Assembly: GCF_007097385.1 (NCBI RefSeq)
Contig: NZ_VJZS01000002.1
Location: 221,164 to 285,163, forward strand
Reading direction: 5' to 3'
Length of the DNA: 64,000 bases
Source: Flavobacterium sp. ZT3R18
GTDB lineage: Bacteria > Bacteroidota > Bacteroidia > Flavobacteriales > Flavobacteriaceae
Notes under the pieces: generated by a model
What the model was told of the DNA's origin: nothing
What the model saw: the letters and a program-made list of their open reading frames with translations, nothing else
The model's database searches: none
In this document: positions 34,909 through 43,114 of the stretch, in pieces
Layout: every line of letters starts with the position of its first letter
Numbering within the stretch: position 1 is the stretch's first letter
Made by a program: the position numbers and the translations under genes

Positions 34909-35997
34909 ATGATTTACATTTTATTATGCCTTTTAGGAATAATTATCATTACTGCTTTCGTTTTAAAAAGAATAAAAAAAAGCACTTCAATTTTAGAAAT
35001 TATTATAGGAATTATTTATGTAAGTGTACACGTTTTACTATTTGTCGGATTGCAAATTCATAATAATCAATATTATATCGCTATTGACCCCATTGATGTG
35101 GAATGTTACACTCCATTTGGAGGAAAACATATTATTACTTTAATTTTTTATTATATAGCTTTCAATGTTTCAATTCTAATGATTTGGTCAAGAGGTCATA
35201 AATTACCGCCATTAGCCAAAGTGTTATTGCTCAGTGTTTTTTTGATTGGAATAATAGTCAATTTTTTTGTTTTGTTACAATTATCAAAACATAACGTAGA
35301 TGACCTAGATGGTTTTGATGCTTATGGGAAATCAGACGATTTATATTTTTTCTTACCTGCGCCAATTATGAGTATATTGATTTCGATATTTCTTACTATC
35401 CATATTGTTAAAAACAAAATGATGATGGCTAATGAGAAGACTTATTCAAATAAATTTCTCAATAAAATAAATCTGTTTTTAGCTCAAAGAAACAATTTAC
35501 CATTATGGAGCATTATCCTTCTAATTCCTCTATTGCTGGTTATCACCATAATTCTAATTTTATTTGGCCAAGATTCAAATTCACTGGTAAAAGTATTTAC
35601 AGATACTGCAACCTGGAGATTATCCCAACAAATACATCCTTCTTTTTTAGACCATAAAGGACATTATCTATGTACGGTTGCAGTATCAGGAAATCCCAAA
35701 ATTGTTAAACCTATTCGATTAGGAAAAAGACATGGGAAAACAATAATAGTTAACCGTCAATTGCTTATTGCAAACGCATTTGAGGAAATGATAGAGAACC
35801 TTTCTCCTAAATCACATCGATTAATACGTAGTAATTATGATAAATATGGTTATAATTTATCGAGGAAAATCAACACCGAACAAATGTCTAATTTGACTTA
35901 TATTTTGATGAAACCTTTAGAATGGATATTTCTAATTTGTTTATACCTGTTTTGTAAAAAACCAGAAGAGAGAATTAATAAACAATATGCGATATAA
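34909..35997 (+). CDS. DUF6688-like membrane protein
   Basis: The 362-residue protein starts with about five hydrophobic segments (MIYILLCLLGIIIITAFVL). A soluble C-terminal region follows: LVKVFTDTATWRLSQQIHPS, GHYLCTVAVSGNPKIVKPIR and LGKRHGKTIIVNRQLLIAN. I recall this arrangement as the DUF6688 family, whose role is unknown. The end overlaps the next frame by 11 bases, so it is cotranscribed with the DUF2157 gene. A decayed copy of its last residues lies at 38041-38103. Confidence 0.75.
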   Translation: MIYILLCLLGIIIITAFVLKRIKKSTSILEIIIGIIYVSVHVLLFVGLQIHNNQYYIAIDPIDVECYTPFGGKHIITLIFYYIAFNVSILMIWSRGHKLPPLAKVLLLSVFLIGIIVNFFVLLQLSKHNVDDLDGFDAYGKSDDLYFFLPAPIMSILISIFLTIHIVKNKMMMANEKTYSNKFLNKINLFLAQRNNLPLWSIILLIPLLLVITIILILFGQDSNSLVKVFTDTATWRLSQQIHPSFLDHKGHYLCTVAVSGNPKIVKPIRLGKRHGKTIIVNRQLLIANAFEEMIENLSPKSHRLIRSNYDKYGYNLSRKINTEQMSNLTYILMKPLEWIFLICLYLFCKKPEERINKQYAI

Positions 35998-36046
35998 ATA
36001 TACAAACGCAAAAGATGAGAACATTAATAAATACCAAACCAAGATA

Positions 36047-37327
36047 ATGAACATACTTAAAGATATACCCGATCTTATAACGGCTGGTGTAATAACCCAA
36101 GAAACTGCGGATAGAATACAAGATTATTACAAGAGCAAAGCTGGTTCATTTACCAATAGGCTTTTTATTGTTTTTGGAATATTGGGTTCACTATTGCTTG
36201 GGCTTGGCATTATCTTAATTTTGGCTCACAACTGGGACGAACTTTCAAAAGAAACAAAAACAATAATTGCTTTTTTACCTCTTCTCTCAGGACAAGTATT
36301 TTGTGGTTACACACTACTCAAGAAACAAGACAGCGTTGCTTGGAGAGAAAGCAGTTCTTCTTTTTTGTTTTTTGCTGTTGGAGCAATTATGGCACTTATT
36401 GGTCAAATTTATAATATCCCTGGAGACATATCAACTTTTCTACTCACTTGGATGTTACTTTGTTTACCGTTGGTTTATCTAATGAATTCCTCTATCACTT
36501 CCTTACTTTATATAGTCGGAATCACCTATTATGCATTTTATACAGGTTGGGGATTATATTCAATAATTCCATATCAATATTGGGTGTTAATATCAGGTGT
36601 TTTTCCACATTATTATAATTTGTACAAAAAAAGACCTGAAAGCAATTTCATGATTTTTCATAATTGGCTAATTCCTATTTCTGTATCAATTGTTTTGATA
36701 ACAGTTATAAAAGAAACGGAAGAGCTAATGTTTATTGCATACATGAGCCTTTTCGGATTTTTTTATTTGGTGGGAAATTTAGATTTTTTTGCCAGAAAAA
36801 AATTGAGAAATAACGGATATACAATTTTGGGTTCTCTTGGTACAATTTCATTATTGCTTTTTTTAAGCTTTGATTGGTTTTGGGAAGATTTGAAAATAGA
36901 AAAATTATCCTTCAATGAGGTAATTGCAGCATCAGAATTTTATGCCTCAGTAATTACTTCATTATTAGCTGGAGGACTTTTTTACATCCAACATAAAAAC
37001 AAAAATCTTACAGATATAAAACCATTATCTGTTGTCTTCATTTTGTTTATCATAACATTTATCATCGGACTGTTTTCACCAATTGCCGTTATACTTATCA
37101 ATATTTTTGTTTTGGCAATTGGTATCCTAACAATTAGTGACGGTGCAAAGCAAAATAATTTAAGCATCTTGAATTTTGGATTATTGATCATTACGGCACA
37201 GGTTGCATATCGATTCTTTGATGGTGATCTGAGTTTTGTAATAAGAGGCCTTTTATTTATGAGCTTGGGGATCGGATTTTTTGCGTCAAATTATTGGTTA
37301 CTTAAAAAAAGAAAAAAAAATGAATAA
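36047..37327 (+). CDS. DUF2157 membrane protein
   Basis: The 426-residue protein begins NILKDIPDLITAGVITQETA, the conserved cytoplasmic start of DUF2157. It continues with about eleven to twelve membrane helices, including LLLGLGIILILAHNWDELSK. The frame is open from an ATG at 35987 that overlaps the upstream gene; I prefer 36047, which matches the family start. DUF2157 proteins are commonly paired with a GDYXXLXY protein, and that is the next gene here, overlapping by 8 bases. The biochemical role is unknown; a membrane-sensing or transport role is possible. Confidence 0.88.
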   Translation: MNILKDIPDLITAGVITQETADRIQDYYKSKAGSFTNRLFIVFGILGSLLLGLGIILILAHNWDELSKETKTIIAFLPLLSGQVFCGYTLLKKQDSVAWRESSSSFLFFAVGAIMALIGQIYNIPGDISTFLLTWMLLCLPLVYLMNSSITSLLYIVGITYYAFYTGWGLYSIIPYQYWVLISGVFPHYYNLYKKRPESNFMIFHNWLIPISVSIVLITVIKETEELMFIAYMSLFGFFYLVGNLDFFARKKLRNNGYTILGSLGTISLLLFLSFDWFWEDLKIEKLSFNEVIAASEFYASVITSLLAGGLFYIQHKNKNLTDIKPLSVVFILFIITFIIGLFSPIAVILINIFVLAIGILTISDGAKQNNLSILNFGLLIITAQVAYRFFDGDLSFVIRGLLFMSLGIGFFASNYWLLKKRKKNE

Positions 37328-37889
37328 CAAGAAAATAATACTCATCGCTTTTGCTCTTATTGCATTGGTGCAAATGTATTTGCCCGCCAAAATGATTTTG
37401 GACAGAGAGAATGTGATACAAACCGGGACAGAATACAAATTCAGGACAGCTCCTGTAGATCCAAATGACCCATTTAGAGGGAAATACATTACACTTGATT
37501 ATACAGAAAACAGTATTAAAATTCCGAAGAATCAGATTTGGAGAGAACGTGAAAAAATTTATGTTTCGCTCTCTACAGACAGCACTGGATTTGTCAAAAT
37601 AAAATCGGTTTCAAAAGAAGAACCAATCGACAACAAAACCTTTGTGAAGGCTGAAGTATCCTATATAGATGGCAATATGCTTATAATTAATTATCCTTTT
37701 GATAGATTTTATATGGAAGAATCAAAAGCATACGATGCCGAATTAGCATACAGAGAATCACAAAGAGACACTGTTCGCGTAACATACGCATTGGTAAGTA
37801 TTAAAGATGGCGATGCGGTATTAAAAGATGTGCTAATTGGCGGAATTTCAATAAAGAAATTAGCTTCTACAGAAATTTTAACGAAATAA
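37320..37889 (+). CDS. GDYXXLXY-domain membrane-anchored protein
   Basis: This 189-residue protein has one N-terminal membrane helix (IILIAFALIALVQMY). The motif GKYITLDY in DPNDPFRGKYITLDY is the family's eponymous segment, with Lys in place of Asp. The long extracytoplasmic domain carries KAEVSYIDGNMLIINYPFDR and FYMEESKAYDAE. The ATG at 37320 overlaps the end of the DUF2157 gene by 8 bases and is preferred over an upstream ATG at 37281. These two families occur together in many bacteria, so they probably work as one complex. Confidence 0.88.
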   Translation: MNNKKIILIAFALIALVQMYLPAKMILDRENVIQTGTEYKFRTAPVDPNDPFRGKYITLDYTENSIKIPKNQIWREREKIYVSLSTDSTGFVKIKSVSKEEPIDNKTFVKAEVSYIDGNMLIINYPFDRFYMEESKAYDAELAYRESQRDTVRVTYALVSIKDGDAVLKDVLIGGISIKKLASTEILTK

Positions 37890-38040
37890 TCGTCTCGACA
37901 AATGCATGAGTTTTTTAAAGTGATGACCTATTCGATAATTTGTAGGCTTCGAAAGTCTAGAAATTACGACCACAAAGATTTTTCTTTAATAGGAAAATAG
38001 AAGCGTTCTAAAATCAATACGTATCAAATTTGATTTGCAT

Positions 38041-38103
38041 TTTAATGAACCTTTAGAATCTGAAAAACCAGAAGAGATAATTACTAAACAATACTTAGCA
38101 TAA
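38041..38103 (+). pseudogene. Relic of the DUF6688-like C-terminus
   Basis: The frame reads NEPLESEKPEEIITKQYLA then stop. It matches the end of the gene at 34909-35997 (MKPLEW...KKPEERINKQYAI), with the membrane segment deleted. Nothing longer is preserved. Confidence 0.55.
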
Positions 38104-38136
38104 ATGTACCACTCTATCAAAAAAGCAAAAAAGCCA

Positions 38137-38316
38137 ATGAGTAAATTCAACATATTATTCCTAATACTTTTAATTTCTTGCAACAATAAAAAAGAAGAAA
38201 CTAATGCTTTAAAAAGAAAAAATGACTCTCTTAAAATTGAAGTAAAGAGTCAGGGATCAAATCAAAAAGTTCAATCTGCGGACACTATAAAAATTGCTTC
38301 AAAGGAAACACATTAA
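38137..38316 (+). CDS. Truncated small lipoprotein
   Basis: From the ATG at 38137 (MSKFNILFLILLISCNNKKE) a lipoprotein signal and 45 further residues are read. The frame then ends in sequence that continues, in another frame, a C-terminal fragment shared with 40337-40540. QSADTIK near the end resembles QSADTIR in the lipoprotein at 41376. It is probably a chimera created by recombination, so whether it makes a useful protein is uncertain. Confidence 0.4.
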   Translation: MSKFNILFLILLISCNNKKEETNALKRKNDSLKIEVKSQGSNQKVQSADTIKIASKETH

Positions 38317-38460
38317 ATTACAAATTCATTCCTGAATTGAAAAAATTCACATTGGAAAGTATAATTTGGAAAATAAAAGAAAAATAAAAAACCGGTTTAG
38401 CACAACAGTATCATGAAATTAAATTTACAATTAATTCTAGGGCTTTTTTTTATTTATCTA
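38287..38460 (+). repeat. Segmental duplication, copy A
   Basis: This stretch matches 40441-40620 almost base for base. It includes a C-terminal coding fragment (FTLESIIWKIKEK), the gap and the start of the SH3-like gene. It shows that the island has grown by local duplication. Confidence 0.8.
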
Positions 38461-38580
38461 GCCTGTTTTCCATGCGCAATTCATCACAACAGAATCCAGT
38501 ATTTGGATAAACTAGCTCAATTAAAAAACAATAACAAAAAACAGAATTGAATTTAAGAATGATACAATCAATATTTTAAT
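38413..38580 (+). pseudogene. Internally deleted SH3-like gene copy
   Basis: The start (MKLNLQLILGLFF) matches the intact gene at 40566. The frame then jumps from CAI to HHNRIQYLDKLAQLKNNNKK, the equivalent of HQSRILYLDKLAQLKK in the intact gene, so about 230 bp are missing in frame. It stops soon after. In the intact gene, ATATATT is present at both deletion borders, so short homology may have driven the loss. Confidence 0.7.
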
Positions 38581-38604
38581 TATAACCCGAAACTAAAATC
38601 AAAT

Positions 38605-39579
38605 ATGGCAACAAATCAATTGAATTCATTTGTTTTAAAACTAACTTTTTTATTTATACTATTTTCGATAAGTATGCATCAAGCATTTGCACAAGCACAA
38701 CAAGACATAGTTGGATTTTATCAATTGCGTGGCGGTTCCCATTATTTAAAGGCAGATAGTACTTTTGTAATTATTGGATATGCAACTTTAATAACGGGTA
38801 AATGGCTTATAAAAGAGGGAGGCGAAGTTATATTTACCCCAGATCACCCCGACAAATCATTTTATATTTATGGGAGACATGACAAAAACCTGAAAAATGA
38901 ATCAAAATTTATGCTTTCAAATGGTCTAGGTGAAGAAGAAACTTTTATAAAAATGGGAACTTTAGATGGCAAAACACCTCAATTAAAGCGAATTTTTCAA
39001 AAGGGCAATCATTGTTTTAAATACCCCGAAGTATATAGTACAAAACAAAAAACAGATACAATTTCTGTATCTTCAATTCCTTATGGCTATCAGGAGGAAA
39101 AACTCACACCAACTATATATACTTTTTACAACACTAATCATTACAATGACTTTGTTATAATTCATTATAAACAAGATTATAAATATGAACCTTTCTCATA
39201 TCTTTTTAAAGATAATATCTTGTATTATGGTGATCATGGTGGGAAAAAAGAAGATTTGAAAGAACATTTAAAAGAGTCTAATTTTTCGGCTATTTCACAA
39301 ACGATTTTTAACCCCGAAGAAATACTACTTACACCTCTATATAAGAATTATGTAATTGAAGATAAAGAATTATTTAATGAGCAATATTCTTTTATAGAAA
39401 GCAAAAATTCTTTTATAGATAAATTTAATTACACTGAAAATGAAGAAAAAAGCCCTGATTATGAGTATAATAATACCAGTATTTTAAATCAATACAAAAG
39501 GATTGATTCATTGATTAAATTTGATAAAAAATTCAACATTGAAGAGGATGCAATTTTTATATACAATTGTAATAAATAA
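38605..39579 (+). CDS. Hypothetical secreted protein
   Basis: The 324-residue protein has a signal peptide (LTFLFILFSISMHQAFAQAQ). The mature part starts DIVGFYQLRGGSHYLKADST, a lipocalin-like opening for a small barrel domain. It then has a charged, Tyr- and Asn-rich tail. No catalytic motif is recognised. It sits alone between relics, with the deleted SH3-like copy upstream and a hairpin repeat downstream. Confidence 0.72.
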   Translation: MATNQLNSFVLKLTFLFILFSISMHQAFAQAQQDIVGFYQLRGGSHYLKADSTFVIIGYATLITGKWLIKEGGEVIFTPDHPDKSFYIYGRHDKNLKNESKFMLSNGLGEEETFIKMGTLDGKTPQLKRIFQKGNHCFKYPEVYSTKQKTDTISVSSIPYGYQEEKLTPTIYTFYNTNHYNDFVIIHYKQDYKYEPFSYLFKDNILYYGDHGGKKEDLKEHLKESNFSAISQTIFNPEEILLTPLYKNYVIEDKELFNEQYSFIESKNSFIDKFNYTENEEKSPDYEYNNTSILNQYKRIDSLIKFDKKFNIEEDAIFIYNCNK

Positions 39580-39625
39580 TTTTTTTTGTCTTCCTATAAT
39601 TTGGGAACAAATATAGCCTTGCTTT

Positions 39626-39645
39626 GCGAAGTCGGGAGACTTCGC
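39626..39645. repeat. Perfect hairpin GCGAAGTC-GGGA-GACTTCGC
   Basis: An 8-bp perfect stem with a GGGA loop. Degenerate copies lie at about 39711-39729 and 40273-40288. Confidence 0.7.
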
Positions 39646-39663
39646 GGCAAAAACCAAATCAGG

Positions 39664-39737
39664 TATAAAATAAAAGCGTTTAAAGTTGTAAAAACATTGT
39701 AGAACAGGCACGAAGTCGGGAGATTTCGCACAGCATG
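39664..39737. repeat. Intergenic repeat R, copy 1
   Basis: About 74 bp that recur at 40221-40297 on the other side of the 102-residue gene, ending in both cases with TTCGCACAGC(A/G)TG. The pair brackets the small gene. Confidence 0.6.
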
Positions 39738-39852
39738 AAAAAAATCATTTACCATAAACTTGAAAATGACGATGGATATTAAAACGCAGGTTTTGCGTCA
39801 GGCGAGCAAAGTTTAGAGGAATTCTTTATTCAAGAAAATTAAAATTCAAACT

Positions 39853-40161
39853 ATGAAATATATATTTACAAGAATAACAATACTTATTTTAGGTGTAGTT
39901 ATAATTTATTATATCAGCGTTTACTCACTGGAAAAAGCAAGAGCAGAAGGCAGAGGATTCTGTAATGAAGGTGATGTTTGTTTTTTCAGATTGATATTGT
40001 TATTGGCAATTGCCAGTATAGGTGTTTTTTCTTATGAATTATACAAGTTCAACAAGCAAAGTAAAATAAAAGAACGAAATAGAAGTTTTGTATTTATTTT
40101 TTCAATTTTGTTACTCGTGATAGTTTTCGGAGGATATTTTATGCAGTATGTGGGAGGATAA
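39853..40161 (+). CDS. Small hypothetical membrane protein
   Basis: The 102-residue protein has three hydrophobic segments (ITILILGVVIIYYISVYSL, LILLLAIASIGVFSYEL, FVFIFSILLLVIVFGGYF). Two cysteines in a loop (GFCNEGDVCFF) may pair. No family is recognised. It is bracketed by copies of intergenic repeat R, which suggests it came in as a unit. Confidence 0.6.
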   Translation: MKYIFTRITILILGVVIIYYISVYSLEKARAEGRGFCNEGDVCFFRLILLLAIASIGVFSYELYKFNKQSKIKERNRSFVFIFSILLLVIVFGGYFMQYVGG

Positions 40162-40220
40162 AAAAACTCCCCGCTTTGCTAAGTTTCCCGACCTCGTAGT
40201 GAAACTATAGGTAAAACAGA

Positions 40221-40297
40221 CATAAAAGTAAAAGGTTTAAAAGTAATAAAAAGCATAGTAGAACTGGTGCCAATTCGGGAGACTTCGCACAGCGTGT
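40221..40297. repeat. Intergenic repeat R, copy 2
   Basis: Second copy of the 39664-39737 sequence, about 75 percent alike by eye, ending in the shared TTCGCACAGCGTG. Confidence 0.6.
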
Positions 40298-40336
40298 ACT
40301 TCTAATACTATTTTATCTTCTAGAAGATTTCGGAGA

Positions 40337-40540
40337 GTGGGGAGTTATTTATGGTTTTTGGTGATGTCTATTTATAAAATTTCGCTGAACAACTATATCG
40401 TAATTACTGATGATATTGTTGGAGACAGAAATGAATTAAATGAAAATTGCTTCAAAGGATGCACATTAAACTATAAACTTATTCCTGAATTGAAAAGATT
40501 CACACTGGAAAGTATAATTTGGAAAATAAAAGAAAAATAA
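40337..40540 (+). pseudogene. C-terminal fragment of an unidentified gene
   Basis: The frame gives 67 residues ending KLIPELKRFTLESIIWKIKE. The first residues look random while the part from SLNNYIVITDDIVGDRNELN onwards is protein-like. The last 30 residues recur at 38300-38387. It is a preserved tail of a gene whose front is not in this window. Confidence 0.5.
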
Positions 40541-40565
40541 AACAACGGTTTAGCACAACAGTATC

Positions 40566-41315
40566 ATGAAATTAAATTTACAATTAAGTCTCGGGCTTGT
40601 TTTTTCATTTATTTGGTCTGTTTCCAATGCGCAATATATTGCTCCATTTGCAATTATTAAAGACAAAGATGGATTTGTAAATGTGAGAGACAATGGTACC
40701 CCAAAAGGAAAAGTAATTGATAAACTGGTCAGTAATCAGGTTTTTGAAGATGAAAATCAATTTGGAGTTACTGATGCAAAAGAGTGGATTTATGTATCGT
40801 ATGGAGATCGAAAACATAAAAAGGGATTGACAAACAAAATGATAGATGAAGCGACAGGATATATTCATCAAAGTAGGATCCTGTATTTGGATAAATTAGC
40901 TCAATTAAAAAAAACAGTAGTAAAAAATAGGATTGAATTTAAAAATGATACAATCAATATTTTAATTAAAACAGGGAAATTTATACCAAAAGAAAATAAG
41001 ATTAGTAAAGACAAAGGTGGTTTTATTTCAAAAATAAATAATGAAGAACCATTTGGAATTGATGGAATCCTTCCCGAAGATTTAGAAGAAATAAAATCAA
41101 TAATAATAGCGTACAAAGATAAAGAATACCAGTTTCCTGTAAACTCATTAGTAGGTCTGTTTAGTCCTTCGTCAAACAACATGCTTGTTGCGCTTAGTGA
41201 TTACAACACAATGTTTCTAGTAATGTCAAATGGAGATGCGGCAGGTGCTTATAATGTAGTTTGGACAATTAAGAACAATATTGTTGTGAGTCAATTTGTC
41301 AACAGGGACTTTTAG
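40566..41315 (+). CDS. Secreted SH3-like domain protein
   Basis: The 249-residue protein has a signal peptide (LSLGLVFSFIWSVSNAQ). A bacterial SH3-like domain follows: FAIIKDKDGFVNVRDNGTPK, GKVIDKLVSNQVFE, EWIYVSYGDRKHKKG and GYIHQSRILYLDKL. Its C-terminal half is unlike any domain I know. Bacterial SH3 domains often bind peptidoglycan. Three versions exist in the window: this intact gene, an internally deleted copy at 38413, and a 3' fragment at 32959. The region upstream is a segmental duplicate of 38287-38460. Confidence 0.8.
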   Translation: MKLNLQLSLGLVFSFIWSVSNAQYIAPFAIIKDKDGFVNVRDNGTPKGKVIDKLVSNQVFEDENQFGVTDAKEWIYVSYGDRKHKKGLTNKMIDEATGYIHQSRILYLDKLAQLKKTVVKNRIEFKNDTINILIKTGKFIPKENKISKDKGGFISKINNEEPFGIDGILPEDLEEIKSIIIAYKDKEYQFPVNSLVGLFSPSSNNMLVALSDYNTMFLVMSNGDAAGAYNVVWTIKNNIVVSQFVNRDF

Positions 41316-41334
41316 ACAAACAATACAACAACAG

Positions 41335-41350
41335 CCAACAGATCAGTTGG
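41335..41350. repeat. Mini palindrome CCAAC-AGATCA-GTTGG
   Basis: A 5-bp inverted repeat with a 6-base spacer, in the short gap between the SH3-like gene and the next lipoprotein gene. Confidence 0.4.
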
Positions 41351-41375
41351 TTACTATACTGATAAACTATCAATT

Positions 41376-42176
41376 ATGAAAAAAGTATTATGCATATTAA
41401 TTACGTTTTCTATGCTTTCTTGCAAAGAAAAATCAAATAAGCCAAAAGCAAAGAATCAAAGGGAATCAGTTTTAATGAAAAATGATACTTCTGAAAGTAA
41501 CATAGCTCAGTCCGCAGACACAATAAGAAATGATAACAAAATAATTAATATTGGTTCTTTCGACAACCTTCCAAAATTAAAGTTTGATACAATTTCTGAA
41601 AATGAATATTTAAAATACTCAACTATAGAAGTTTGGAAGAAGACAAAGGTCAAAAAAATCGGCAATTACTTTTATTTGAAAACACAGAAACAAAATCATA
41701 AATTAAAGATATATAAAGATTATGGCGGAGTGGAAAGTTGGAATGGGAGTGAGTTCTTAGGATTTTGTTCAAATTTAGATTGTTATGCAATAACCAACAA
41801 TTCTACTTCTGAGTATTCAGGATTTGGAGAATTAATGTTATTAAACAATCAAACCGATTTCAAGTATAATATTAATTCATTTGGCGATGGAAGTGTTGAA
41901 TTACCTATACCTTCAAAAAACACGGAATTCTTAATTTATTATTATAACTCTCCCTATGAAAACAAAAATTGTGATATTGGAATTTTGAAAGTTAGTACAA
42001 AATCGGATCCACAACATTTTTTAAGAGAATTTGCAAGTTATCATTCTAATGATTTTGCGATTGAAGAAATCAAATGGGTTGGAGACTATATAATATATCT
42101 GAAAGGGTCTGAAGAAATACATGAAGAAGGGAAATTGATAAAGATGTATAAATACTTCAAAACAAAGTTAGAATAA
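41376..42176 (+). CDS. Hypothetical lipoprotein
   Basis: The 266-residue protein has a lipoprotein signal (VLCILITFSMLSC, Cys at 16) and a linker that includes NIAQSADTIRND, related to the truncated lipoprotein at 38137. The mature domain has aromatic-rich strands (YLKTQKQNHKLKIYKDYGGV, ESWNGSEFLGFCSNLDCYA) with two nearby cysteines. No family is recognised. Confidence 0.72.
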   Translation: MKKVLCILITFSMLSCKEKSNKPKAKNQRESVLMKNDTSESNIAQSADTIRNDNKIINIGSFDNLPKLKFDTISENEYLKYSTIEVWKKTKVKKIGNYFYLKTQKQNHKLKIYKDYGGVESWNGSEFLGFCSNLDCYAITNNSTSEYSGFGELMLLNNQTDFKYNINSFGDGSVELPIPSKNTEFLIYYYNSPYENKNCDIGILKVSTKSDPQHFLREFASYHSNDFAIEEIKWVGDYIIYLKGSEEIHEEGKLIKMYKYFKTKLE

Positions 42177-42270
42177 GAACAGCAGCAAACAGCTAGGGTT
42201 TCGCATCAGGTGGGACGATGATAAGTTTCCGCATTTATATTCGTGTCACCACAAAAACTAAATCGATAAA

Positions 42271-43074
42271 ATGAAAAAAACATTACTCCTTTTACCAGCC
42301 TTATTTATAATGAGTTGCGGAAGTAAAACAGAATCAAATTCAGATAAAATTTCTCAAATTAAAACAGACACATCAAACAATCTCCAAGAGAAAAAAGAAG
42401 TTGCTAAAACTAATTTTGAAAAATACTCAAAAGAGGGAATATTATTGATTGGAAGCATAAAATTTTTTGATGAAAATTTTAAAGAAATCGGAAAACTTGA
42501 AATTGACGAAATTTCAAAAGTTCAAATTTCAGAAAAAAGTATTACGCTTTTTAATATCGATAAAAGTAAAGATTATTGTTTAAAGTCTAATTTCTTAAAG
42601 ATTGGTTATAAGCAAAAGGAATATATACTTTTTGGCCAAGATGTGTACGAAATAAATAAAGCAGAAAAAATAGATTTTCAAAATGAAAAAAATAAAGCGT
42701 TTTCAATCTTTCCAATTACTAATTTTGAGATGGGTGCCTCCGATGATAATGGCTTAACAGGTTGTGATGATTTTAGCTATTTAATCCTATTAGACAAAAA
42801 GAATGAAAAATATTCAACTATAACAGCCCCTAAAAATCAGGAAAACAATTCAACAATAAAGTTTGCAAATCTTGTACACGATGACGGTTCGTTCGAGAAA
42901 ATCTATAATGTGAAAGTAATCAATGATTCTCTCATATTGGGAATAAAAGTAAGCTATCAGGAAGGTTATGGTTCGTATAATTTAAAATCAAGCTTCAAAG
43001 ACAACTTAGAAAATTCAATTATAGCAAATCAAAATAGATTTGACGAAGAAACAAAATACAAGGAATTAAAATAA
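42271..43074 (+). CDS. Hypothetical lipoprotein, leader shared with another island gene
   Basis: The 267-residue lipoprotein begins MKKTLLLLPALFIMSCGSKT, Cys at 16. The first 35 residues parallel the gene at 32034 (ESNSDKI shared), after which the sequences are unrelated. The mature part contains FPITNFEMGASDDNGLTGCD and GIKVSYQEGYGSYN. Function unknown. Gene-front sharing with different ends is a recurrent theme in this island. Confidence 0.72.
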   Translation: MKKTLLLLPALFIMSCGSKTESNSDKISQIKTDTSNNLQEKKEVAKTNFEKYSKEGILLIGSIKFFDENFKEIGKLEIDEISKVQISEKSITLFNIDKSKDYCLKSNFLKIGYKQKEYILFGQDVYEINKAEKIDFQNEKNKAFSIFPITNFEMGASDDNGLTGCDDFSYLILLDKKNEKYSTITAPKNQENNSTIKFANLVHDDGSFEKIYNVKVINDSLILGIKVSYQEGYGSYNLKSSFKDNLENSIIANQNRFDEETKYKELK

Positions 43075-43114
43075 TTTTTGCCAATCGCACCAGAACATTA
43101 AATAAAAAAAAATC

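Noticed and set aside
39664..40297. CRISPR array
   Set aside because: There are only two imperfect copies of a long repeat with a gene between them; no regular spacers and no cas genes.
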